Under the pieces are notes generated by a model that was not told the DNA's origin, made no database searches, and worked only from the letters and a program-made list of their open reading frames with translations. Of a DNA stretch of 39,875 bases, positions 1-7,977 are shown one piece after another (within the stretch, counting starts at the first letter, position 1; every line of letters starts with the position of its first letter). Made by a program: the position numbers and the translations under genes. Source of the stretch: a virus; the IMG/VR virus record IMGVR_UViG_3300045256_000138, positions 1-39,875 of that record; one strand, given 5' to 3'.

Positions 1-322
1 AACTGAGCAAGCCGCGATTCGACGCCGAGGCGGTTGGAAGGTTAAACGTGTGCGCGCTACCGCTCGACGAAATGCCGAAATCGCTTCCCGATGTCCCCGT
101 GGCGAAGGTCTGCGTCGATCCGGTCAACCCGTTGAGTGATGTAATCGCGCTGCCGAGCTTGTTATTGAACGTTGTCCAATCCGCCGAACTGAGCAAGCCG
201 CGATTCGACGCCGAGGCGGTTGGAAGGTTAAACGTGTGCGCGCTACCGCTCGACGAAATGCCGAAATCGCTTCCCGATGTCCCCGTGGCGAAGGTCTGCG
301 TCGATCCGGTCAATCCGTTGAG
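1..322. repeat. 186-bp direct tandem repeat in fibre gene
   Basis: Bases 1-127 are identical to 187-313, and similarity continues with one mismatch to about 136/322. The period is 186 bp, exactly 62 codons, so frame is kept. Perfect identity over 127 bp, third codon positions included, suggests a recent duplication or gene conversion. Confidence 0.95.
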
Positions 323-1177
323 CGAGCTGATGCCGCCTAAGGCCGAGATCGTTCCGCCAGCGACTTGCAGACCGGAGCCGACAGTCAGGCACGCCTGTTT
401 ATTGCCTGACGCGGCGTAATAGATCATCTGGCCGGTCGTACACGCGGGAAACCGCGCATCGATTTCCGCCTTGTTGTAGGCCTGCGTTCCGGCGGGAATG
501 TTCACGCCTGGAGCGTTGAAGGCGCACAAAGCCTGATAGGTTGTTGGTGTTGTCGGCGGAATCGCAAGTTGCGAAATATTAGACGAACAAAGAAAAAATT
601 GGAGCGGCGCGCCACTGGGCTGGTAAATACCGATTGTCCATTTGGCTGTATTGTTGTCCGTGGCGTCCGTCGTCGCCGGGATTGTGATCTCGGGCAGATA
701 GAGCGACGATCCGCCGTTCTCAGTTACGACCGAGGCCGCATAGCGCCTGAACCACGACCCGGAGCCGGGCGCGCCAGGTTGGACGACATAACTTGCGCCG
801 CGCGGCGTGAAGGCCTGATTGGCATAGAAACGCCATTCGACCCATTTGTAAAAGACCATCGTCGCGCTGCCGGATGAACTGGCATAGTTCGTCGTGAGCG
901 TTAATGACGACGTGGAATCAATACTGGCCACGGTGTACGCGGTCGAGCCGATCTTGACGCGGAATCCACCGATGCCGACAGTGTTCGGCGGGAACAATGC
1001 GGACGATGTGACCGTCGGCGAGCCGCTTGTAACCGTAACGCTGATCGTCTTGTCATTGCCGATGCCTGCCGGGTTGAAACCGGGCAGGACGGAACCGGAG
1101 ATGGTAACGTCTGAGGCGCAGACCGGCGCTGTCAACGCCAGAATAAACGCGAGCGATAAGAGTAGTTTTCGGATCAT
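1..1177 (-). CDS. Tail fibre protein with tandem repeats, C-terminus cut by window edge
   Basis: The reading frame opens at ATG 1177 and stays open to base 1, so at least 392 residues are present and the C-terminus is missing. The first 20 residues (MIRKLLLSLAFILALTAPVC) look like a secretion signal, which is odd for a virion fibre. Residues about 20-110 are Ser/Thr/Gly-rich beta-type sequence. From about residue 280 a 62-residue unit repeats (DNA period 186 bp) and contains the phage-fibre motif ASNRGLLSSADWTTFNNK. Two copies are visible and more may lie beyond the edge. The start codon overlaps the stop of the upstream methyltransferase-like gene as ATGA. Likely role: receptor-binding or appendage fibre at the end of the tail operon. 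The fold is inferred from motif and composition, not a match I can verify. Confidence 0.8.
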   Translation of the reverse strand, partial: MIRKLLLSLAFILALTAPVCASDVTISGSVLPGFNPAGIGNDKTISVTVTSGSPTVTSSALFPPNTVGIGGFRVKIGSTAYTVASIDSTSSLTLTTNYASSSGSATMVFYKWVEWRFYANQAFTPRGASYVVQPGAPGSGSWFRRYAASVVTENGGSSLYLPEITIPATTDATDNNTAKWTIGIYQPSGAPLQFFLCSSNISQLAIPPTTPTTYQALCAFNAPGVNIPAGTQAYNKAEIDARFPACTTGQMIYYAASGNKQACLTVGSGLQVAGGTISALGGISSLNGLTGSTQTFATGTSGSDFGISSSGSAHTFNLPTASASNRGLLSSADWTTFNNKLGSAITSLNGLTGSTQTFATGTSGSDFGISSSGSAHTFNLPTASASNRGLLS

Positions 1178-1668
1178 GATTGGTAGAGAGAATTAAGCAG
1201 GCGGGATTCGACGCGAGCGCGCCACGCCAGCAAAAGGACGTAGAGAATTAGCGGATAAGCGGCCCAGAACTGCGCGAGCAGGAGGAACGTGCCCAGAGCC
1301 GAGAGCGTTAGCCCTGCATAGCCAGGATGTTTGCAAAACCGGTATGGCCCCTCACGTACAACCCGCACCGGTTTCACGACAAGCGGAACGAAATATGGGT
1401 TGGCGCGCATCGCCCAAACAAGAAGCGCGTTCCCGGCCGCGACGAGAACCGCGCCGAGGGTGCGCGCCTCGATCGGCAACAAAGTTGGCGCAGCAATTGA
1501 TTGAACCGCCGCCGTGATCGGAATGCTGATTGAGAGCAGGTTTGCCGCCCAGAACGCGAGCGGCTTGTGGCTGCGTGCATATCGCAACCGTGTTTCAACT
1601 GGGACAAACCACGCAATCGATAGCGTGGACAGGAAGGTCAGAATGATAAAGACCAACCAAGGGATCAT
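1174..1668 (-). CDS. Isoprenylcysteine carboxyl methyltransferase-like membrane protein
   Basis: A 164-residue integral membrane protein starting at ATG 1668, which overlaps the stop of the preceding 31-residue peptide (ATGA). About four hydrophobic segments are visible (near residues 3-20, 38-60, 70-85 and 120-150). The motif GPYRFCKHPGYAG near residues 107-119 matches the GPY-x(4)-HPxY signature of the ICMT/phospholipid methyltransferase superfamily, which binds S-adenosylmethionine at the membrane face. Phage tail operons rarely carry such an enzyme. It could alter host lipids or a small membrane substrate, but the substrate cannot be read from sequence. The coupling to neighbours on both sides shows it belongs to the phage operon and is not assembly contamination. 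Confidence 0.7.
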   Translation of the reverse strand: MIPWLVFIILTFLSTLSIAWFVPVETRLRYARSHKPLAFWAANLLSISIPITAAVQSIAAPTLLPIEARTLGAVLVAAGNALLVWAMRANPYFVPLVVKPVRVVREGPYRFCKHPGYAGLTLSALGTFLLLAQFWAAYPLILYVLLLAWRARVESRLLNSLYQS

Positions 1669-1760
1669 GGATTGCTGAAGCAGCCGCCGACCCACAGCGC
1701 GGCCGCGAGGACAATGACCGCCAGCGCCAGGAATAGGACAGCGCGAAATCCGGCGTTCAT
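1665..1760 (-). CDS. 31-residue single-pass membrane peptide
   Basis: A very short gene, ATG 1760 to TGA 1665, encoding a peptide with one hydrophobic stretch (FRAVLFLALAVIVLAAALWV). It fills the gap between its neighbours exactly: its ATG overlaps the upstream stop as ATGA and its own stop overlaps the ATG of the methyltransferase-like gene as ATGA. That double overlap is the main reason to call it real. Possible roles are a holin, a lysis regulator or a translational bridge. No family is recognised. Confidence 0.6.
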   Translation of the reverse strand: MNAGFRAVLFLALAVIVLAAALWVGGCFSNP

Positions 1761-2215
1761 ATCTTTGTAATTGCGGCGGAGCCGAGCTGGCCGACCATGC
1801 CCCACAGCGGACTTGGCTGTGGTTGTACGATCTGCGTGTTGAATCCGCTCGAATTGCCGCCCGTCTGGACGATTTGAGGGAGCAGTGTCTTGCGCCGTTC
1901 AAGCTCCATCAGGTTTTTCGCGTATTCCGCCTGCTGCGCTTCGGCCGCGGACTGCGAACGGATATTCCGCCGCTCGGCGTCCTGCTGTTGCATTCGGATA
2001 TGTTCAGGGACACCTTGCGCAAAAGCAGAGTTCCACCGATTCGACATCTCCTGCTCAGCGAGGTCGCCGCGCCGCCCGACACCGGGATCGATGTCGAGCG
2101 GCACGTCGAGGAATGCTTTCGCCTCCGGCGTGTCGGCGATGGACATCGTGCCGTAGGTGTTCACGTTGTTTTGTTGGAACGGAGCTTGAACAGGCTGTGG
2201 CTTTGGCTTGGACAT
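1757..2215 (-). CDS. Small virion or ejection-type protein, unknown
   Basis: A 152-residue protein starting at ATG 2215. The N-terminus is Pro/Gln-rich, residues about 70-110 are charged and Gln-rich with probable helix or coiled coil, and the C-terminal 15 residues are hydrophobic (PLWGMVGQLGSAAITKI). Position between fibre-type genes and the presence of a helical body with a hydrophobic tail would suit a minor virion or ejection protein, but that is inference. A copy of the repeated motif AGRCTACARA lies 16 nt upstream of the start codon. Confidence 0.65.
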   Translation of the reverse strand: MSKPKPQPVQAPFQQNNVNTYGTMSIADTPEAKAFLDVPLDIDPGVGRRGDLAEQEMSNRWNSAFAQGVPEHIRMQQQDAERRNIRSQSAAEAQQAEYAKNLMELERRKTLLPQIVQTGGNSSGFNTQIVQPQPSPLWGMVGQLGSAAITKI

Positions 2216-2231
2216 AACAACAACTCTTTTC

Positions 2232-2241
2232 AGGCTACAGA
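2232..2241 (-). promoter_or_regulatory. Repeated motif AGRCTACARA, copy 1
   Basis: Plus-strand AGGCTACAGA (minus strand TCTGTAGCCT) in the 36-nt gap upstream of the gene starting at 2215, with an AT-rich flank on the downstream side. It is one of five copies in the window. Function unproven: candidate phage promoter or transcript-processing element. Confidence 0.5.
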
Positions 2242-2251
2242 TTGCGCCGAA

Positions 2252-3001
2252 TTACCAACCCGTGTTGTGAACGCTGAACAACACCTTCACGCGCAGCGCG
2301 CTGTCATTGGCTGCATTCCCCGCGATTTCACCGGCGCCGATGTTGTGCAAGACGATCGCCTTGTTTTCATTGCCGGTCTTCGCAACGATGGCGTCCTTGA
2401 TTGGCACGGCCTGAGTTGCCGTGTCCGCCGACTGGTCAATAAAGCCTGTGCTTTCCACGGTATCGCTGACCGCAACGCCTGAGCCGTTGTTATATTTGAA
2501 CGACAGGTTAGCGGTTGACTCCGTGAAGACGTTTGACCCGTAGTCCAGCAACAGAACCGCGCCAAGGAATTCGATCACTGTCCCTGCGCCCTGCGCTTGA
2601 ACCATCGTTATCGGCGTCGCGCGCAATGCTTTCACCTGCGCCGAGGTAAGGCTAACTTCCGCCGCAAAGACCGCCTGAATGGGCGCGAAGTTGTACCAGT
2701 TAGCGATACCGTCCGAAATAAACCGCGCGCTCTGATTCTGCTGGCGCAGCGCCGACTGACCGACGATCGAGCCAGAGGCGGCCGCAATTTTGACGGGATA
2801 AGACGAGGTGTCCGTCTTAACGATCATGACATCGCCGACGTTTCGCCCCGCGCACGGATACCTACCGAGCGGAGTGGGAAGCGTGATCGTCACGGCCCCG
2901 CCTGAGGCGTCAACGAGAATCAAATCATCGCCGTCCTGAACGGTGTAATCCGCCGTTTTCGCCACGATCTGCTGATAAACACTGCCAAATTTGTTGGGCA
3001 T
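2252..3001 (-). CDS. Tail fibre or appendage structural protein
   Basis: A 249-residue protein starting at ATG 3001 with AAAGG upstream. The N-terminal third (VQDGDDLILVDASGG then TITLPTP) matches the beta-rich phage fibre style in which a spacer region gives 'value or pad' domains. The C-terminal half (from about residue 115, SLTSAQVKALRATPITMVQA) is a separate beta-rich domain. It follows a terminator that closes the GNAT-like gene, so it probably starts its own transcript. Likely a virion appendage or head-fibre protein. Fold inferred from composition and context. Confidence 0.65.
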   Translation of the reverse strand: MPNKFGSVYQQIVAKTADYTVQDGDDLILVDASGGAVTITLPTPLGRYPCAGRNVGDVMIVKTDTSSYPVKIAAASGSIVGQSALRQQNQSARFISDGIANWYNFAPIQAVFAAEVSLTSAQVKALRATPITMVQAQGAGTVIEFLGAVLLLDYGSNVFTESTANLSFKYNNGSGVAVSDTVESTGFIDQSADTATQAVPIKDAIVAKTGNENKAIVLHNIGAGEIAGNAANDSALRVKVLFSVHNTGW

Positions 3002-3020
3002 AAACTTTACCTTTCTGTTG

Positions 3021-3056
3021 AAAAATCAGGGGAGTTCGTTGGAGTCGAACTCCCCT
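3021..3056 (-). terminator. Rho-independent terminator after GNAT-like gene
   Basis: A perfect 11-bp stem, AGGGGAGTTCG paired with CGAACTCCCCT, with a 7-nt loop and, on the minus strand, five T residues (plus-strand A at 3021-3025) just after. It overlaps the last codons of the gene ending at 3026. Confidence 0.85.
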
Positions 3057-3466
3057 CTTGTCATCACAAATCTTCGTTCCCAGGGGAAAACGTCCTCTCG
3101 CCTCATCCCGCACCGGATAGCCAGCCGCGCAGCTGCGCGCCGCCCTTCCGGAATGACCGCCTCAATCACTTCAACCCCTTCGAAAATCACCTTGGCGGTT
3201 TGCCTGAGCAGCCACGCAAGGTAATTCGGATGGAAAGCCCGGCGGCGCGTCGTGACGTGGATACGGGCGACGGTTGGCGCTACTTTTTCAAACGAGACGC
3301 AACCGGCGCATTGCTTGTCGAGATAGAGGCCGAGGTGAATCCACTGCGGGCGCTCCATCTCTGCGACATAGCGCGCCCAGTCCGCCGCGATTTGGGGCCC
3401 ATGCTCCCATTCGGCGACGATGTGGAAGTGTTCGCGTTGTAAGGGTTGGATGTTGAGAGTAACCAT
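3026..3466 (-). CDS. GNAT-like acetyltransferase family protein
   Basis: A 146-residue protein starting at ATG 3466, whose ATG overlaps the upstream stop as TGATG. The layout fits a short phage GNAT fold: LGLYLDKQCAGCVSFE (strands 2-3 with the small 'G-x-V' turn), IHVTTRRRAF (strand 4 and the following acetyl-CoA-loop position), a helix with WLLRQTAKVIF, then VEVIEAVIPEGRRAAARLAIRCGM, the usual beta5-helix region. The canonical Q/R-x-x-G-x-G/A loop is degenerate (TTRRRAF), so activity is uncertain. GNAT-like proteins of this size occur in tail and structural operons of short-tailed phages, where their substrate is mostly unknown. Confidence 0.5.
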   Translation of the reverse strand: MVTLNIQPLQREHFHIVAEWEHGPQIAADWARYVAEMERPQWIHLGLYLDKQCAGCVSFEKVAPTVARIHVTTRRRAFHPNYLAWLLRQTAKVIFEGVEVIEAVIPEGRRAAARLAIRCGMRREDVFPWERRFVMTRGEFDSNELP

Positions 3467-4062
3467 CAGAATTGAATCACAGCAACTCGGAATGCGGCGC
3501 TGGCCGGATCGACGGCCCCGGCGCTATAGTTGTTAAACCTCACGCTGACTTGACCTGCCGCGCTTACCCATGCCGTGTAACAGGTATTCGCGTTGACTGC
3601 GCTATTGGGGACGCCTAACAGAACCACGTCACCAAGCGCCGCGCCCGTGACCGCGATTGTCAGATCACTTGACGACTGCGCCGCGGTATTCGGAAAGTCC
3701 AGCGTAGCCGTTGCGGAAAGGATCTTTGTGACTGCCGCGCCGCCGCCGACCTTGAATGAACCAGTATCGGCCAGACCGGCCAGTGTCAACGCGGCGAATG
3801 AAGGCGAACCAGTCGTTTTCAGATTTTGAGTGAGTGCGACCTGGAGGCCAACAGCGGGAGAAACGACCGGCGTAACGGAAATCCCATTACTGTCACCCGT
3901 CAGATTGCCTGCAACGAAAGCAGCGCCGTCCCACAGCGCAATTTGTCCGACCGCTGTCCCGGAGAGGCTTAGGTTGACGGCCTGCCGGATCTGCGCCACC
4001 GTCTCAGCGGCCCCCGCCGCCTGAGAGATGACATAATCCTCTGTGTAATCGTACGCCCTCAC
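3466..4062 (-). CDS. Tail fibre-like protein
   Basis: A 198-residue protein. The start is GTG 4062, overlapping the upstream stop as GTGA, with GGAG about 8 nt upstream. Residues 1-35 are helical, then Gly/Ser/Thr-rich beta sequence. The C-terminal half (SATATLDFPNTAAQSSSDLT onward) is a compact beta domain ending SAAFRVAVIQF, of a kind that often ends phage fibre or appendage proteins. A hydrophobic last strand at the C-terminus suggests a trimeric beta fold. Likely an appendage protein made together with the large tail protein upstream. Confidence 0.65.
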   Translation of the reverse strand: MRAYDYTEDYVISQAAGAAETVAQIRQAVNLSLSGTAVGQIALWDGAAFVAGNLTGDSNGISVTPVVSPAVGLQVALTQNLKTTGSPSFAALTLAGLADTGSFKVGGGAAVTKILSATATLDFPNTAAQSSSDLTIAVTGAALGDVVLLGVPNSAVNANTCYTAWVSAAGQVSVRFNNYSAGAVDPASAAFRVAVIQF

Positions 4063-6026
4063 CGCCGCTCCGTCAGCGGCATCCCTTGCGCAACTACCTG
4101 CTGCAAGCTGCCGTCCGTTGGAAAGTCCACGCGCACGGCCAGCGCGCGCCCTTCGAGATGCGTGAAGATGTTGGACTCGGTTCTATCGGCGCCTGTGAGC
4201 GTATAGGAGGCCGCGACCTCGCCAGTGTTGGTCACGTCGGGGATGGCCGCGTTTTGCTTGGCGATAAATGCCTGCAGGGTTGTCCCTTTGCCGGTGAAGA
4301 TGAATCCTTTGATCCGCTTGCGCACGCCCACGCCGCCAATGGCGTAATATTGCGAGGCAATGTAGGCGTTGCTCGCTCCCGCGCCGCCTTCCCAAAGCTG
4401 CACGCGATAATTCCCACCGGAGAGCAGCATCAAATAGCACTCGCCTTGCACGACGCAGAAATCCGTCACCTGTCCGCTGATCGTGTGCGGAGGCCCCCAC
4501 TGGCCGAGCTGTGTCATCCACGGAATAATGATTGTGTTGGTTGCCCCGTCATATTGGCAAAACAGCACCGCTTCATTCTTCGGATCGATGGCCAAAACGA
4601 CGCGCTGCGCATTCCAGTTCTGCATGTCCTTCCACGCAGGCGCGGCGAACATTACGTCAATGTTGTCATCCGTGCGCGTGCGGAGCGGCTTGTTGGAGTA
4701 GCCGTAGAAGAAGTCTTTATAGACCACGCCGTTGGCCGCCGATTTGAAACCGGGTTCACCAAGCACGCGAATGACGTAGGGCACGTCCGTTTGCCCCGTG
4801 AACGTCACGCTTTCAAGGCTCGTCGTAGTCATCAGAAATAGTTGCCGATCGCCGACCAGCACGTTAACCAGATCCGAGCCGGACGCCGTGACGATATTGA
4901 ACAGCCCGACGTGTTCAGGGTTGTCATCAAGTGTGGGCGTGATCGCCGACCCGGTGACAGCCGAAGAGGATTCCCCGCGCGTCCCCCACAGAAAGACTCG
5001 GTTCGCGAATTGGAACACGCCGGCGGCCTTCGGCGGTTTGAACACGTCACGGCTGAGCAAGCTGCCGAGTTCGCCGTTGTACCAGTCGGCCGCGGCCGTC
5101 GTAATCGTCGCCGTCTTGCCAGCGCCGGTTGACCCCGTGAAATTGGCCGTCAATGTCGCGGTCGTTTGGGATGTAACGGTCGCAATTGTATAACTGCCGC
5201 CGCTGATCGTTACCACATCGCCAGGGCGAAGGTCTTGCAAGAAGAACGTCCCGGCGCCGGCCGTCAGGTTCGGGCTTCCGTTTGTCGCCGTGAACGTTCC
5301 GCGCGGGACGATATACACGAATCGCACGATCCTCACGTCGCCACTCTGATCGCCCCAGCGCGTTCCCGCGAAGATCCAGCCATCCTGACCGCTCGCCGCC
5401 GAAGGTAAGACCACCTTCGCCAGATCCGCCGATGACGGTGTAAAGGCGTTGTAAACGACATTCGACGGCGCGCTGATAGCGTTTGTCGTCGATCGCCACG
5501 CGCACAGCGCAACGCCGGTCGAGCCGTTCATGTTTTTCGTCCCGCCGGCGCCAACCGTGACGTTGCCAGGCGGCAACGAAGGCGGATCGAAGCCCGCGTC
5601 ATACACGTTGTAGCCGCCAATTCCGTCCGGGACGCCGATACGAAGGCCTCCTGCTGTTGCCGAGGTGGTCAGGCCCGACACGGCCGTCTCGTCAAGATAA
5701 ACCTGTTGGCTTGTCAGTTCGCTGACATAGAACAGGACGGCGCGCAGATACCGCAGAATGCCCGCATACGGCAGGCGCCCTGAAACCAGACCGCCCGCGA
5801 TGGATGCGCGCTTGATGTCTACCGCACATAAGCGCGCGCCGGCGTTCGTCGCCGACACCTGTGAGATCCCTTTGGCGACTTCGACCTTGCCCATCGGGCG
5901 AAGCCAGACGTTGTTGCCTGCCTTGGCTGTGCGCTGCAACGCAGTCGGAGGGAGATCCGGCGCGGACGGAAAATATCCGCCGTCGAAACTGATCTCGATT
6001 TCTTGAAGCGCGTCAGGGCGAGGCAT
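4059..6026 (-). CDS. Large tail hub or DNA-stabilisation-type structural protein
   Basis: A 655-residue protein starting at ATG 6026, directly after the TAA of the upstream gene. It is beta-rich almost throughout, with repeated short-strand segments separated by Gly/Ser turns, and aromatic patterns such as FVYIVPRGTF, VFLWGTRGE and FYGYSNKPLRTR spaced as in beta-propeller proteins. Residues about 245-315 read as an inserted Ig-like or small barrel segment (TFTATNGSPNLTAG). In short-tailed phages, a beta-propeller protein of this kind plugs the portal and adaptor (P22 gp10 is the model). Length is greater than P22 gp10. The assignment as a tail hub is from fold-style reading and gene position, not from a recognisable motif. 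Confidence 0.55.
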   Translation of the reverse strand: MPRPDALQEIEISFDGGYFPSAPDLPPTALQRTAKAGNNVWLRPMGKVEVAKGISQVSATNAGARLCAVDIKRASIAGGLVSGRLPYAGILRYLRAVLFYVSELTSQQVYLDETAVSGLTTSATAGGLRIGVPDGIGGYNVYDAGFDPPSLPPGNVTVGAGGTKNMNGSTGVALCAWRSTTNAISAPSNVVYNAFTPSSADLAKVVLPSAASGQDGWIFAGTRWGDQSGDVRIVRFVYIVPRGTFTATNGSPNLTAGAGTFFLQDLRPGDVVTISGGSYTIATVTSQTTATLTANFTGSTGAGKTATITTAAADWYNGELGSLLSRDVFKPPKAAGVFQFANRVFLWGTRGESSSAVTGSAITPTLDDNPEHVGLFNIVTASGSDLVNVLVGDRQLFLMTTTSLESVTFTGQTDVPYVIRVLGEPGFKSAANGVVYKDFFYGYSNKPLRTRTDDNIDVMFAAPAWKDMQNWNAQRVVLAIDPKNEAVLFCQYDGATNTIIIPWMTQLGQWGPPHTISGQVTDFCVVQGECYLMLLSGGNYRVQLWEGGAGASNAYIASQYYAIGGVGVRKRIKGFIFTGKGTTLQAFIAKQNAAIPDVTNTGEVAASYTLTGADRTESNIFTHLEGRALAVRVDFPTDGSLQQVVAQGMPLTERR

Positions 6027-7103
6027 TTAGAGCAGAGTGATTTTGGTCGTGTTGGCGAGAAATCCATTCACCAGGACGAGAATATCGACCGTCCCAGCGC
6101 CGCGCAGGCCTTCATTCAGCCGTACGTTGATCTGATCCAGACCCGCGAACTGTGGTTGCGGGCCAGCCCAGACCACCGGGCAATCGCGCCCGCCGATCCG
6201 CACCTGAATAACACCATCCGTATCGATTCCCGTACCGAATAAGACCAGGTAGCCGGGATTGCCCGCAGTGCCCATGCTGGCGGGAATGGTGTCGCCGGAC
6301 GGATTACCCACGGCTCGATAGTTGCGCCCATCATTTGTGACCAGCGCCGCGGCCGCCCCGCTCCCAGCTTGGTTCGTTGTGAAGATGGCCGGGTTCGGCG
6401 CGGTCAGTATTGCGCCTTCGCTCCTCTCCCCGTTGGAGTCAACGCTGACACTGACCGTGCCGATTGCCCATTCGGGCATCAGAAAATTGATTTGTAGAGG
6501 CGAAACGTAGAATAGGACGGCCGGAACACCGTTCACTACCACCTGCGTCCCTGCGAGACTTGTCGGGAGTGGAAAGCCGGATGCCGCAGCGGTTTCGGAG
6601 GTCAGACGAACGCCCGCATTTGCAAACAGGCTAACGATCGCGCCCGGACTCGCTGGCGGATTGAATGACGCCGCGGAGACAGCGGTAAACCCGCTGCTCC
6701 CACCAGGACCGCCAGGATTACCGGCGCACATATCGCAAGGTTTTGTATGCGGCGGATTCCCGCTCGTGACCGTCTGGCAACTCGCGCCGGACTTCATCAC
6801 CTGTTTGATCGTGTACACCGCGGCGAACGCGCAGCCGACAGGCTCAGAGAATGAGATGGCGCTTCCCGGCGCATCGCCGATCTTTACGCCTCCACGATAA
6901 ATCTCGTAATGGTCAATCAACGAGATCGGATCGCGGTTCAGCCATCGCAGGTTAATGTTCGAGCACGCGCTCGGAAAACCTTGATAAGTCGGAGGCGTGC
7001 AGGCGCCTTGCGCAGCGACTTCAGGCGCGTGCGACGAAGGCGCAATCGCCAAGCTGAGAATCAACAGGACAATAGGCCAAAGAATGAATCGGGTTACTAT
7101 CAT
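6027..7103 (-). CDS. Secreted protein with TIGR03437 (Solibacter-type) C-terminal domain
   Basis: A 358-residue protein starting at ATG 7103, overlapping the upstream stop as ATGA. It has an N-terminal hydrophobic segment (FILWPIVLLILSLAIA), a Cys-rich fibronectin-like middle (DHYEIYRGGVKIGDAP; about residues 30-130), a Gly/Pro linker, then from about residue 140 a domain with the TIGR03437 pattern: AASFNPP, SPGAIVSLFANAG, VVVNGVPAVLFYVSPLQINF, GTGIDTDGVI, and FAGLDQINVRLNEGL. This domain is abundant in Acidobacteria and rare elsewhere, so the gene was probably taken from the host lineage. In the tail operon it may act as a cell-surface adhesion or decoration domain. Of all genes here it gives the best hint of host. 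Confidence 0.8.
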   Translation of the reverse strand: MIVTRFILWPIVLLILSLAIAPSSHAPEVAAQGACTPPTYQGFPSACSNINLRWLNRDPISLIDHYEIYRGGVKIGDAPGSAISFSEPVGCAFAAVYTIKQVMKSGASCQTVTSGNPPHTKPCDMCAGNPGGPGGSSGFTAVSAASFNPPASPGAIVSLFANAGVRLTSETAAASGFPLPTSLAGTQVVVNGVPAVLFYVSPLQINFLMPEWAIGTVSVSVDSNGERSEGAILTAPNPAIFTTNQAGSGAAAALVTNDGRNYRAVGNPSGDTIPASMGTAGNPGYLVLFGTGIDTDGVIQVRIGGRDCPVVWAGPQPQFAGLDQINVRLNEGLRGAGTVDILVLVNGFLANTTKITLL

Positions 7104-7399
7104 TCGTTTTCTCCGGGGCTGGGTTGGCTACGCTCCATCCGGTCAACGTCCGCTTGAAGCGCGAGAATCGCGTCCGCGCGGATTGCAACTTCCCGCCGGA
7201 ATGTGGCCTCTATCGCCCTGCGCTTTGCCTTCAATCGGAGGATTTGGGCGTTAATCTCACCTATGGCCTTTTCGTGTTCGGCCAGGGCGAGCGCGTCGCG
7301 GTCACGTAGGTCATGGATTTGCAGGCGGGAGAGATAGAGCGCTTGCTCCGTCGGTGTGAACAGACCCGTAACTCGTTTGACCCATTCCCAAAATTTCAT
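7100..7399 (-). CDS. Small coiled-coil protein
   Basis: A 99-residue protein, ATG 7399, overlapping the upstream stop as ATGA. Residues about 20-90 are almost all helix-forming with heptad-like spacing (LRLKAKRRAIEATFRREVA), predicting a coiled coil. The N-terminus (MKFWEWVKRVTGLF) is amphipathic. It overlaps the next gene as ATGA. Possible spanin, holin-associated or minor virion role. No family recognised. Confidence 0.6.
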   Translation of the reverse strand: MKFWEWVKRVTGLFTPTEQALYLSRLQIHDLRDRDALALAEHEKAIGEINAQILRLKAKRRAIEATFRREVAIRADAILALQADVDRMERSQPSPGENE

Positions 7400-7977
7400 T
7401 GCGGCTTTGCTTCGAGCTTGCGGAGGGCAACCGTCACCAATTTCCCGGTGAGGTCGTCTTCAAGCTGGACTGGAAAATCGCTAACGTTCGACGGCGCAAA
7501 GCTGGCCGTTATTGTGAGCGGTCCAGATACCGATTGAATGTCCGCCGGCGTGTTCACCACCGTATTCAACGCCCGCGTGGCTATGACCTGCCCCTTCAGG
7601 CAGTAATAGGCGAAGGCGGTAGGCTGAGGACGCAGGAAATCAGCGTAATGCGGCAGACACACCAAGACATTGCCATCAGCGTCGATCACAGCGCCAAGAT
7701 TGATGCCTTCGAGGATGATCTCCCCCGCCTCACCTGTGATGCTGCCTGCGGCCGTCAATAAATCAGTGCTTTCCCCAGCGCCGTTCAGATTGACGGTGTA
7801 TTGCTGTTGCAGCCAGGCGCGCCGCTCCGGATCGCGCATCACGTCATTGGCCAGCTCATGAATGGCCGCTTGCACGCACGCGGCTAGATCGAGTTCAGCC
7901 ACGGCCCATAGACGCGAATCGGGAGAGCCTGCGGTTAAACGGCGTTTGGCGGCTTCAATGAGCTCGGAAAGTGTCAT
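7396..7977 (-). CDS. Conserved-type phage structural protein, unknown
   Basis: A 193-residue protein, ATG 7977, overlapping the DUF3307 gene stop as ATGA. An N-terminal helical half (residues 1-60, MTLSELIEAAKRRLTAGSPD) is followed by a beta-rich half with VNLNGAGESTDLLTAAGSI and GKLVTVALRKLEAK at the end. This helix-then-beta plan is seen in connector or adaptor-type proteins, but no diagnostic motif is present. It is translationally coupled on both sides. Confidence 0.6.
   Translation of the reverse strand: MTLSELIEAAKRRLTAGSPDSRLWAVAELDLAACVQAAIHELANDVMRDPERRAWLQQQYTVNLNGAGESTDLLTAAGSITGEAGEIILEGINLGAVIDADGNVLVCLPHYADFLRPQPTAFAYYCLKGQVIATRALNTVVNTPADIQSVSGPLTITASFAPSNVSDFPVQLEDDLTGKLVTVALRKLEAKPQ

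Noticed and set aside
4086-4841. Plus-strand frame of 251 codons opposite the large tail protein
   Set aside because: Shadow of a coherent minus-strand gene; Arg/His-rich with no domain pattern.
5047-5505. 152-codon minus-strand frame inside the large tail gene
   Set aside because: It lies in another frame of a well-supported gene and has Arg/Asp-rich shadow composition.
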